The notes under the pieces: generated by a model | What the model saw: only the letters and a program-made list of their open reading frames with translations | Databases searched by the model: none | Told to the model about the DNA's origin: nothing | Program-made: the position numbers and the translations under genes | In this document: in pieces, positions 26,146 to 33,851 of the stretch | Numbering within the stretch: the stretch's first letter is position 1 | Layout of the letters: every line of letters starts with the position of its first letter | From: Thiohalomonas denitrificans | GTDB lineage: Bacteria; Pseudomonadota; Gammaproteobacteria; Thiohalomonadales; Thiohalomonadaceae | Length of the DNA stretch: 64,000 nt | Reading direction: 5' to 3' | Assembly: GCF_900102855.1 (NCBI RefSeq) | Contig: NZ_FMWD01000009.1 | Span: 62,001-126,000, forward strand

Positions 26146-27209
26146 GCCAGGGGCAGCAATACTGTAAATACGGTGCAGCCCGGACGGCTTTCGCATTCAA
26201 TCAGGCCGCCATGGGCATTGATTAGCGACTGGGCGATCGGCAAGCCCAGACCGGTGCCGCCGGAGCGTCCCGTCACCATCGGCAAAAAGACACTCTCCCG
26301 GACCTCTTCGGAGATCCCCGGTCCGTTGTCGATTACGTCGATGCGGGCAACCAGTTTGTGCAGCGTATGGCCGATGGTGTATTGGCGCAGAGTGCGTGTG
26401 CGCAGCACGATGCGGCCGCTTTGCCCCACCGCCTGAACGGCGTTTCGGACCAGGTTCATGACCGACTGGATGAGCTGATCACTATCGGCGGTGAGCTCGG
26501 GGATGCTGGGATCATAGTCACGGTCAATGCGCACCCCGGATGGTGCCTCCGCACCCACCACCTGCCGTACCCGCTCGAGCACCTCGTGGATATTGACCAG
26601 CCGCTGCCGGGGCAGGGCATTGGGGCCGAGCATCCGGTTCATCAGGTTCTGCAGTCGATCGGCCTCTTCGATGATAATGCGGGTATATTCCTTGAGTTCC
26701 TCATTGCTGAGCTCGCGCTCGAGAAGCTGTGCGGCCCCGCGCAGCCCGCCGAGGGGGTTCTTGATTTCGTGGGCCAGCCCACGCACCAGTGCCCGGGTGG
26801 CGCTGCTTTGGGAGAGCAGGGTCTCCTCGCGGGTGATGCGCAGTTGCCGGTCCACCTGGCTCATCTCGACCAGGACCTCCCGGGCATGCTGCGGGTCACT
26901 GAGCGGCAGGGCGGTCAGGTCCACCGTCATCCGCTCGCCGCTGGCGGGGAATTCGATGGCCCGTTCCCGCTCCGTGAACGGATGACCGCTTCGGAACACA
27001 TTGGCCAGGGCATCCACCAGATCATCGTCCAGAAGCAACTCACTGGCATGCACACCTGTGGCACGCCGCGCGCTCACCGCAAACAGCATTTCTCCCGCGG
27101 GGTTCAGATAACCGAGCTTCAAATCGGCATCAAAAACCATCACCGCAGTGTGCAGGTTCTCGAGAATGCGCGGAGTGAGTTCGGGTGAGGGTTGCACGCT
27201 GGCTGCCAT
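26142..27209 (-). CDS. ntrB: Nitrogen regulation sensor histidine kinase NtrB
   Basis: Cytoplasmic PII-controlled kinase/phosphatase of NtrC. From ATG 27209 (MAASVQPSPELTPRIL) it has 355 residues. A PAS domain (~15-115) is followed by a HisKA dimerisation helix with the phosphorylated His in RALVRGLAHEIKNPLGGLRGA, then a GHKL ATPase domain with the N box (MNLVRNAVQAV), G1 (VIDNGPGI) and G2 (GRSGGTGLGLPIAQ). No transmembrane segments, as expected. The frame is open to 27365, but that extension runs into a repeat end and lacks family similarity. An NtrC operator upstream (27389-27405) suggests autoregulation. Confidence 0.96.
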   Translation of the reverse strand: MAASVQPSPELTPRILENLHTAVMVFDADLKLGYLNPAGEMLFAVSARRATGVHASELLLDDDLVDALANVFRSGHPFTERERAIEFPASGERMTVDLTALPLSDPQHAREVLVEMSQVDRQLRITREETLLSQSSATRALVRGLAHEIKNPLGGLRGAAQLLERELSNEELKEYTRIIIEEADRLQNLMNRMLGPNALPRQRLVNIHEVLERVRQVVGAEAPSGVRIDRDYDPSIPELTADSDQLIQSVMNLVRNAVQAVGQSGRIVLRTRTLRQYTIGHTLHKLVARIDVIDNGPGISEEVRESVFLPMVTGRSGGTGLGLPIAQSLINAHGGLIECESRPGCTVFTVLLPLA

Positions 27210-27299
27210 GTCGAAGTTGTTGCAAGAAGTGAACCAACCACAAAGAGAGGCTTGGCAACAGACCGGGAGTACCGAAAAAAGCCGGAGATCAGCAGATCT

Positions 27300-27314
27300 A
27301 GGAGCCTGTCCGAG
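27300..27314. repeat. Solitary end of the GGAGCCTGTCCGAG repeat
   Basis: AGGAGCCTGTCCGAG upstream of ntrB matches the terminal inverted repeat of the 135-bp element at 5952-6086. No second end was found nearby, so it is probably a decayed remnant. Confidence 0.55.
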
Positions 27315-27388
27315 GATAGACTGACCTACTGCGGCGGAACGAGCCGGTGGCGATGCCTGCGACAATAGTAGTGCAGTGGGAATTGCAA

Positions 27389-27405
27389 TGCACCAATTTA
27401 GTGCA
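27389..27405. promoter_or_regulatory. Predicted NtrC binding site upstream of ntrB
   Basis: TGCACCAATTTAGTGCA is close to the NtrC palindrome TGCACY-N5-GGTGCA. It lies 180 bp upstream of the ntrB start and resembles the two sites upstream of glnA. It fits the negative or positive autoregulation known for ntrBC in enterobacteria. Confidence 0.7.
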
Positions 27406-27454
27406 TCAGGTAGTGGCGTGCCGGAGAGGGCTCGGGTGCCTGACGCCGCCGGCG

Positions 27455-27982
27455 TCAGGGACGGTTGACCTGGTGCTTGTGAATATAAAAGGTCACCGGT
27501 TCACTTTCGCTCAATACATTGCCCGATTCATCCACCACCCGGGCCGATACCTGGTGCTCGCCCCGGTAAATCGGTGAGACGGTGAAACGGGTACGTTTTC
27601 CACGCCCCACCTCGGCGCCGTCCACTGTGACGACGATCTCATGGTCGTCCTCCAGCCCGGGGGAGAGATTCACGCCGATCGGAACCCTCCAGTCGGAGAC
27701 CCAGATGTGCTCGTCAGAATCGGGTTGCGTGACCTTCAGACTATATTCGACTCGATCGCTGTCGTCCTCTTTTGGTGCGGCCGCTTCGGGCCGCTCCAGG
27801 CGAGGAGGCGGCGGCGCCTCATAGGTCTGGATCTCCGGCAGCGGTATGGATTCGGCACCGTTCTCCACCGGCGGCTCATCAGTGTATTCGACGGTGCCGT
27901 CAGGGTGGACAATACGATACGCGGCCTCCCCGGCAAGCACCGGCAGGGCAAAGAGGAGCAGCAACAGCGCAAGACGATTCAT
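27455..27982 (-). CDS. Exported DUF4124-domain protein
   Basis: A 175-residue protein with a Sec signal peptide (MNRLALLLLLFALPVLAGEA). A short DUF4124 domain follows (AAYRIVHPDGTVEYTDEPP, about 20-45), then a proline-rich linker (EAPPPPRLERPEAAAPK) and a C-terminal Ig-like domain (VTVDGAEVGRGKRTRFTV ... HQVSARVVDESGNV). Such proteins are commonly found next to glnA/ntrB in gammaproteobacteria, but their function is unknown. ATG 27982 is preferred because the frame upstream runs into simple-sequence DNA. Periplasmic location is predicted. Confidence 0.8.
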   Translation of the reverse strand: MNRLALLLLLFALPVLAGEAAYRIVHPDGTVEYTDEPPVENGAESIPLPEIQTYEAPPPPRLERPEAAAPKEDDSDRVEYSLKVTQPDSDEHIWVSDWRVPIGVNLSPGLEDDHEIVVTVDGAEVGRGKRTRFTVSPIYRGEHQVSARVVDESGNVLSESEPVTFYIHKHQVNRP

Positions 27983-28019
27983 GAGCCGAGAATAGCGAGA
28001 ACAGTGGCTAGTGGCTAGT

Positions 28020-28061
28020 GGCGAGAGGCGAGAGGCGAGAGGCGAGAGGCGAGGGGCGAGA
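28020..28061. repeat. Tandem GGCGAGA x 6
   Basis: Six consecutive 7-bp units (the fifth is GGCGAGG). Surrounding bases are further low-complexity words built from CTAG/GCGAG (27999-28155), which also occur at about 31270-31300. A potential length-variable site in the glnA-DUF4124 gap. Confidence 0.85.
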
Positions 28062-28156
28062 CCAACGACCAGGTAATTCCCTGCCGTTCCTAGCAACTAG
28101 CAACTAGTAACTGCTCTTGCAGTTCCTAGCAACTAGCTACTCGCTACTAGCCACTC

Positions 28157-28188
28157 AAAAAAACGCCCCCGACCAGCGGGGGCGTTTT
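28157..28188 (-). terminator. Rho-independent terminator of glnA
   Basis: Read on the minus strand: AACGCCCCCG, 5-nt loop, CGGGGGCGTT, then a T-run. Perfect GC-rich stem 36 bases after the glnA stop. The A-run on the other side of the stem could make it work in both directions. Confidence 0.93.
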
Positions 28189-28223
28189 CCGTCCATTCGA
28201 AGCCGATCCCGGTCGGGAAGCAA

Positions 28224-29633
28224 CTACACGCTGTAGTACATGTCGAACTCGACCGGATGAGTGGTCATCCGCAGGCGGGTGACCTCTTCCATTTTGATAC
28301 CGATGTAGGCGTCAATCATGTCATCGGTAAAGACGCCGCCGGCAGTCAGGAATTCGCGATCGGCAGAGAGGGACTCCAGGGCCTGATCGAACGAATGGCA
28401 AACGGTCGGAATGTCCTTGGCTTCCTCGGCGGGAAGGTCATAGAGATCCTTGTCCATGGCATCGCCGGGATGGATCTTGTTCTGAATGCCGTCGATGCCG
28501 GCCATCAGCAGTGCTGAAAACGCCAGGTAGGGATTGGCGGACGGGTCGGGGAAACGGACTTCAACGCGACGCCCCTTCGGGTTGGAAGCATAGGGGATAC
28601 GGATGGAGGCGGAGCGGTTGCGAGCGGAGTAGGCCAGCATGATCGGGGCCTCGAACCCGGGTACCAGACGCTTGTAGGAGTTGGTGGAGCCGTTGGTGAA
28701 GGCATTCAGGGCGCGGGCGTGCTTGATGATGCCGCCGATAAAGTACAGCGCGGTATCGGAGAGGCCGCCGTACTCATTGCCGATCATGATGTTCTGCCCG
28801 TCCTTCGAGATGGACATGTTCACATGCATGCCGGAGCCGTTGTCACCGACGATGGGCTTGGGCATGAAGGTGGCTGTCTTGCCGTAGCTGTGGGCAACAT
28901 TGTGCACACAGTACTTCAGGGTCTGCACCTCGTCGGCCTTTTTCACCAGCGTATTGGCGGCGACACCGATCTCGCACTGGCCGGCGGTGGCCACCTCGTG
29001 GTGGTGCACCTCGATGTCCAGCCCCATCTCTTCCATGGCCAGGCACATGGCGCCACGGATGTCATTCAGGGAGTCGACCGGCGGGACCGGGAAGTAGCCG
29101 CCCTTGAGCTTGGGACGGTGGCCCATGTTGCCGTCCTGATAGACACGCTCGGAGTTCCAGGTCGCCTCTTCGGAGTCGATCTTGACGAAGGAGCCGGAGA
29201 CATCGGAGCCCCAGCGCACGTCGTCCAGAATGAAGAACTCCGGTTCCGGTCCAAACAATGCCGTGTCGCCGATACCGGTGGACTTCAGGTACTCCTCGGC
29301 CCGTCCGGCCACCGAGCGCGGGTCGCGCTCGTAGCCCTGCATGGTCATCGGCTCGACGATGGTGCAGGTGATGTTGACGGTGGGCTCGTCGGTGAACGGG
29401 TCCAGCATCGCGGTTTCGGTGTCCGGCATCAGGATCATGTCGGATTCGTTGATACCCTTCCAGCCGGCGATGGAGGAGCCGTCGAACATCGTGCCGTCGG
29501 TAAAGGTATCCTCATCCACCTTGTGAACGGGAACAGTCACGTGCTGCTGCTTGCCGTGGGTGTCGGTGAAGCGGAAGTCAAAAAACTTCGCGCCGCTGTC
29601 CTGAATAAGCTTCATTACGTTGTCAGCGGACAT
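28224..29633 (-). CDS. glnA: Glutamine synthetase type I
   Basis: ATP-dependent ammonia assimilation into glutamine; dodecameric GSI-beta. The 469 residues match the family length (469 in E. coli). Visible motifs are the [17 protein letters not shown] latch region, metal/ATP site [19 protein letters not shown] and [25 protein letters not shown]. The adenylylation tyrosine is in [11 protein letters not shown], so control by GlnE is expected. A sigma54 promoter (29739-29754) and two NtrC operators lie upstream, and a strong terminator follows. With ntrB-ntrC nearby it forms the classic glnA-ntrBC nitrogen module. Confidence 0.98.
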   Translation of the reverse strand: MSADNVMKLIQDSGAKFFDFRFTDTHGKQQHVTVPVHKVDEDTFTDGTMFDGSSIAGWKGINESDMILMPDTETAMLDPFTDEPTVNITCTIVEPMTMQGYERDPRSVAGRAEEYLKSTGIGDTALFGPEPEFFILDDVRWGSDVSGSFVKIDSEEATWNSERVYQDGNMGHRPKLKGGYFPVPPVDSLNDIRGAMCLAMEEMGLDIEVHHHEVATAGQCEIGVAANTLVKKADEVQTLKYCVHNVAHSYGKTATFMPKPIVGDNGSGMHVNMSISKDGQNIMIGNEYGGLSDTALYFIGGIIKHARALNAFTNGSTNSYKRLVPGFEAPIMLAYSARNRSASIRIPYASNPKGRRVEVRFPDPSANPYLAFSALLMAGIDGIQNKIHPGDAMDKDLYDLPAEEAKDIPTVCHSFDQALESLSADREFLTAGGVFTDDMIDAYIGIKMEEVTRLRMTTHPVEFDMYYSV

Positions 29634-29738
29634 CCGGGTGCCTCCAGTTGGTTCAATCTGAAATAAGGCCCGTCAGGCGTCTGTCAGTTTGCAGTCCGAC
29701 ACTGCACCCACGCGGGCAGGGAAATTGGTCTGCTATCG

Positions 29739-29754
29739 AGCAGGAAGCGTGCCA
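29739..29754 (-). promoter_or_regulatory. Sigma54 promoter of glnA
   Basis: Minus-strand sequence TGGCACG-CTTC-CTGCT matches the -24/-12 consensus TGGCACG-N4-TTGCW except one base. It lies 106 bp upstream of the glnA start and about 65-110 bp from the two NtrC sites, the normal enhancer geometry. Confidence 0.9.
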
Positions 29755-29819
29755 GTGACGTAACCTGCTGAACGGCATGGTTTTACGTTTCTGTAGCACA
29801 ACTTCCACGGCGCCTGCGC

Positions 29820-29835
29820 GCACCAATACGGTGCA
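29820..29835. promoter_or_regulatory. NtrC enhancer site 1 for glnA
   Basis: GCACCAATACGGTGCA is a near-perfect NtrC palindrome. Its start is 31 bp (three helical turns) from that of the second site, so dimers would bind on the same DNA face. Confidence 0.87.
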
Positions 29836-29850
29836 TCAGCGATGCTGGTC

Positions 29851-29866
29851 GCACCACTTTCGTGCA
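29851..29866. promoter_or_regulatory. NtrC enhancer site 2 for glnA
   Basis: GCACCACTTTCGTGCA is a second NtrC palindrome, abutting the stop codon of the CDF transporter gene. Tandem strong sites allow cooperative oligomerisation of phosphorylated NtrC. Confidence 0.85.
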
Positions 29867-31048
29867 TCAGGCGAAGTAAACCCTGATCAACTCCACCTCC
29901 TCGCGCTCCTCGGCAGTCGCCGCCAGGGCTCTTTGCAGGGAGTCGGCGGAGTGACGCTCAAGGGCAGTGAGGGGGAGTACAACCTCCAGCCGGACTCTCC
30001 CATCCAGATAGTGAAGGGTCACTTTTTTCTCTTCCAGCCCCTCCCCGAGGATCGCTCTCCAGCGTGGGCGCAGCTCCTCGAGAAGGGCCTTCCGGGAGGG
30101 TAGACCGACGCTCGGCCGGCTCTTTTCGTCATCTTCAGGGTCGATGTGCACCAGCACGTCCTGAACCTCTTCGAAGCGGCGAATCAGCCGCGAGCGAGCC
30201 GTTTCGCTGACGTGATGTCCTTCGGATACACTCAGCTCCGGGTCGACCAGGACGTGCACATCGACCAGCGCGTCCGGACCCATGCGCCGGGTTCGCAGCT
30301 CATGCACCGAGTGTACGCCATCGACCTGTTTCAATTCGTCACGGATCGCCTTGACCGTCTTTGCATCCAGACTCGTATCCACCAGCTCGCGCAGACTGTT
30401 CCATGCCAGGTCCCAGCCAATCTTGGCCACCATGAGTGCCACGCCCACGGCGGCGATGGCATCGAGGTAATCCAGACCCGCCATGGTACCGCCGACGCCC
30501 ACGATGACCACGATCGAGGAGAGGGCATCGGAACGATGGTGCCAGGCATTGGCCTTGAGCAGGTTGGAACGGACCCGGCGGGCCACACGCAGGGTGTAGC
30601 GGAACAGGCCTTCGTTGGCGAGCACCGACAGTGCTGCAGCCACCAGTGCCAAAACGCCGGGACGCAACAACTCTTCGGGATTGAATAGGCGCTCGACCGC
30701 ATCGATGCTGATCCCGGCCGCAACGGCGATCAGAACGGCGCCGAGGCCCACCGTCATCGCCGTCTCGATGCGGGCGTGACCGTAGGGGTGGTCCTCGTCC
30801 GCCGCCTTGCTACCGTGTTTGGAGGCAACCAGGACCATGGCGTCGGTGACCAGATCGGAAAAGGAGTGCACACCGTCGGCGACCAGGGCCTGGGAGTTCC
30901 CCAGTACGCCCATGACGGTTTTTCCGATGGCAAGCAGCAGGTTAACGACCGCGCCGATGATGGTCACTCGGCGGCTGGCCTGAAAACGGACGTCGGCGTC
31001 CGGTACTTCGGGAATCGGATGATAGTGGCGGTCGTGACTATGGTTCAT
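29867..31048 (-). CDS. Cation diffusion facilitator (FieF/MamB-like) metal efflux protein
   Basis: A 393-residue CDF transporter. The His-rich N terminus (MNHSHDRHYH) precedes six membrane helices. The two intramembrane metal-site pairs are visible as ADGVHSFSDLVTD (helix 2) and WHHRSDALSS (helix 5), the zinc/iron-type HxxxD arrangement. A cytoplasmic ferredoxin-like domain follows (~215-300, GVHSVHELRTRRMGP, DVHVLVDPELSVSEGHHVS). About 90 further C-terminal residues are an extension beyond typical FieF. Expected to export Zn2+ or Fe2+ by proton antiport; the metal is not determinable here. It overlaps tusA by 11 bases, and its stop adjoins an NtrC site of glnA. Confidence 0.9.
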   Translation of the reverse strand: MNHSHDRHYHPIPEVPDADVRFQASRRVTIIGAVVNLLLAIGKTVMGVLGNSQALVADGVHSFSDLVTDAMVLVASKHGSKAADEDHPYGHARIETAMTVGLGAVLIAVAAGISIDAVERLFNPEELLRPGVLALVAAALSVLANEGLFRYTLRVARRVRSNLLKANAWHHRSDALSSIVVIVGVGGTMAGLDYLDAIAAVGVALMVAKIGWDLAWNSLRELVDTSLDAKTVKAIRDELKQVDGVHSVHELRTRRMGPDALVDVHVLVDPELSVSEGHHVSETARSRLIRRFEEVQDVLVHIDPEDDEKSRPSVGLPSRKALLEELRPRWRAILGEGLEEKKVTLHYLDGRVRLEVVLPLTALERHSADSLQRALAATAEEREEVELIRVYFA

Positions 31049-31268
31049 CGCCGACCTCTATCTCGAGCACCACCTCACCCCTCTCCTCGCGGGTGGCCAG
31101 CACCTTGTGCCCGTTGATACGACACCAGGCGGGGATGTCATTGATCGCCCCCGGATCCGTAGCGACCACCTCGAGGATATCGCCGGGTTGCAACGCGGCA
31201 ATGCGATCCTGGGTGCGGATTACCGGCATCGGGCACAGCAGTCGGCGGGCATCAAGGGTATATTTCAT
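31038..31268 (-). CDS. TusA-family sulfur carrier protein
   Basis: A 76-residue TusA/SirA fold with the invariant sulfur-carrying cysteine in the CPMP motif (LLCPMPVIRTQDRI) and the characteristic GDILEVVATDPGAINDIPAWC. TusA proteins relay persulfide sulfur to tRNA thiolation, molybdenum-cofactor synthesis or, in sulfur oxidisers, the Dsr/Hdr pathway. It is translationally coupled to a CDF transporter (11-base overlap), and a PP-loop thiolase-like gene lies ~130 bp upstream on the same strand. Confidence 0.92.
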   Translation of the reverse strand: MKYTLDARRLLCPMPVIRTQDRIAALQPGDILEVVATDPGAINDIPAWCRINGHKVLATREERGEVVLEIEVGDEP

Positions 31269-31397
31269 GGCAGTTGCGAGTGGCTAATGGCGAGTAGCTA
31301 GGCGTGATTGTCCGTGCAAACGGCTGTCCCTACAACTGGCAAATGGATTGTAAGAGCCCAATCCTCCGGGCGAATGCCCTTAGCGCTGTCGGACCGG

Positions 31398-32444
31398 TCA
31401 AACCATCCACTCTTCGAGGATCTGGTTGGGCGGCAGCGGTGCCACCTGAAGTTCGCGGGTTTCGCCATTGGGAGGCGTAACGGAAATGGTCACCGACTCG
31501 GCCATGCGATCCTTGGAGTAGCGTGCGGTTATACGGGCCGCCAGCTGCAGATCATCCTCACCGAGCTCCCCGTCCACCAGCACCAGGGGACCCGGGCAGC
31601 TGACGGTACGCAGTGCCGTGAACTGCTTGCGGTACCCTTCCAGAAACTGGTTCTCGCCATCTTCGCGGCCGACGATCAGTTTGAAATGAGGGGCGGGCCG
31701 GATATGACGGCCAACCTTCAACAGCATGATGTCGTCCAGCTCGTACTCACGGTGGCCCTGGGCCTGCCACAAGTCTGCCAGTTTGCGGGAATAGACCTCG
31801 TCGGTCAGGAAACAGCAGCCGCCGGCGGGGGTGGCCCAGTCCTCAAATCCAAATTCCCTGGCCAGGGCAATCTGCGGTTTGCGGGTGCGCCCGGAAAAAT
31901 CATGCAGCTTTTCGCGATCCACCCATCCCTCGCGCTCGGGCAGGGTGGCGGGCAGATTCTTCGCACAGAGGGGGCGCAGTAGACGGTCCTCGGCACCCGA
32001 CTCATTGGCCACCACGGGCATGGTATCGGCACGCTGGGACATGGGACGCTGTCCGACCACCTCGCCGGTGATGATGAAGTCGAAATCGTGCTCCTCCATC
32101 CACTCCAGCGCCTTTTTGACCATGAAGATCTTGCAATCCAGGCAGGGATTGAGGTTGGCGCCGTAGCCGTGCCTGGGATGAAGGAGAACCTGCTTGTACT
32201 CCTCGATGATATCGACGATATGCAGCTTCATGCCGAGCTGCTCCGCCGTCCACAGGGCATTGTTGCGCTTCGGTTTGGCCTGATCCTTTTTGCGAATGGC
32301 GTGGGTATGGCCCTCCACGCAGAACCCGGTGAAGAAATTGATGCCTTCGACATGGATGCCCTGCTCCTGGACGACTTTGGCCGCCAACATGGAATCCAGG
32401 CCACCCGAGATGAGCGCAACGGCTTTGAGCTGTTTGTTCTGCAT
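31398..32444 (-). CDS. PP-loop ATPase related to tRNA thiolation enzymes (ThiI/TrmU-like)
   Basis: A 348-residue cytoplasmic protein whose N terminus carries the adenylating PP-loop SGGLDSMLAA, with candidate catalytic cysteines in NLNPCLDCKIFM and GGCCFLTDEVYSRK. A C-terminal region (from about 235) resembles the NFACT-R/DUF814 domain often fused to this family. Database names range from 'tRNA (5-methylaminomethyl-2-thiouridylate)-methyltransferase' to 'ThiI-like'; no substrate is proven. Adjacent tusA makes sulfur transfer to tRNA a reasonable inference. ATG 32444 (MQNKQLKAVALISGG) fits the domain start better than the first in-frame start at 32486. Confidence 0.82.
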   Translation of the reverse strand: MQNKQLKAVALISGGLDSMLAAKVVQEQGIHVEGINFFTGFCVEGHTHAIRKKDQAKPKRNNALWTAEQLGMKLHIVDIIEEYKQVLLHPRHGYGANLNPCLDCKIFMVKKALEWMEEHDFDFIITGEVVGQRPMSQRADTMPVVANESGAEDRLLRPLCAKNLPATLPEREGWVDREKLHDFSGRTRKPQIALAREFGFEDWATPAGGCCFLTDEVYSRKLADLWQAQGHREYELDDIMLLKVGRHIRPAPHFKLIVGREDGENQFLEGYRKQFTALRTVSCPGPLVLVDGELGEDDLQLAARITARYSKDRMAESVTISVTPPNGETRELQVAPLPPNQILEEWMV

Positions 32445-32506
32445 AGTCACCAAAAAGGGGTTCGACTTTCGTTTAGAGCAGGCCATTTTACCAGACCGGC
32501 GGCGCG

Positions 32507-32558
32507 AGGTCGGGCTTTAACCCGGCACACTCGAATGAGGCGGCCTGAAAGCCGACCT
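32507..32558. repeat. REP-like palindrome upstream of glyQ
   Basis: AGGTCGGGCTTTAACCCGG...CCTGAAAGCCGACCT, same family as 9384-9443 and 26095-26145. The divergent gap between the PP-loop gene and glyQ (265 bp) contains this repeat and presumably both promoters, which I cannot pin down. Confidence 0.7.
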
Positions 32559-32709
32559 ACAGGCTTCTGTCACTCCTGCGACACCGCTGCCTGTGATCCA
32601 CGATGCAGCCCCGCTATAATGGCCGTTTCCATTCGGAGCCGGTTGCACCCGCGGAGTTCCATCGGGCTATCGGTTTTCGGCAATTGCCATCGATAAAAGG
32701 TGGGTTCTT

Positions 32710-33627
<918 letters not shown>

Positions 33628-33648
33628 CCACGGAGGAAGCAGTCATCG

Positions 33649-33834
33649 ATGGCGACGACCCTCACACGCCGGATTATTGGTGCTGTTGTAGAGGTCCACA
33701 AAACATTAGGGGCCGGGCTCCTCGAACGGATTTACGAAGGAAGCAGGCTTAAAACGAGCGTTGCTGATGAATTTCGGAGAGCGGCGGCTTATCAGCAGTA
33801 TCAAAAGAATATCTCTGTGCGCTCTGTGGCTTAA
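33649..33834 (+). pseudogene. Remnant of a GxxExxY-family gene between glyQ and glyS
   Basis: The N-terminal part (TRRIIGAVVEVHKTLGAGLLERIYE) is the hallmark start of GxxExxY proteins (~125 residues, PD-D/ExK-like fold, function uncertain). After ERIYEG the frame loses similarity. A C-terminal segment typical of the family (LLMNFGERRLISSIKRI) appears in another reading frame within 33755-33810. The gene has therefore suffered an internal deletion of most of its middle plus a frameshift. Confidence 0.75.
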
Positions 33835-33851
33835 GGAATTTTTGATTAGAT

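Noticed and set aside
28020-28061. GGCGAGA tandem as a phase-variation switch
   Set aside because: It lies upstream of the chosen start of the DUF4124 gene but outside any convincing promoter or coding frame; only its presence is reported.
28719-29666. 315-codon frame opposite glnA
   Set aside because: Antisense of the highly conserved glutamine synthetase; composition follows the third-codon GC bias of glnA.
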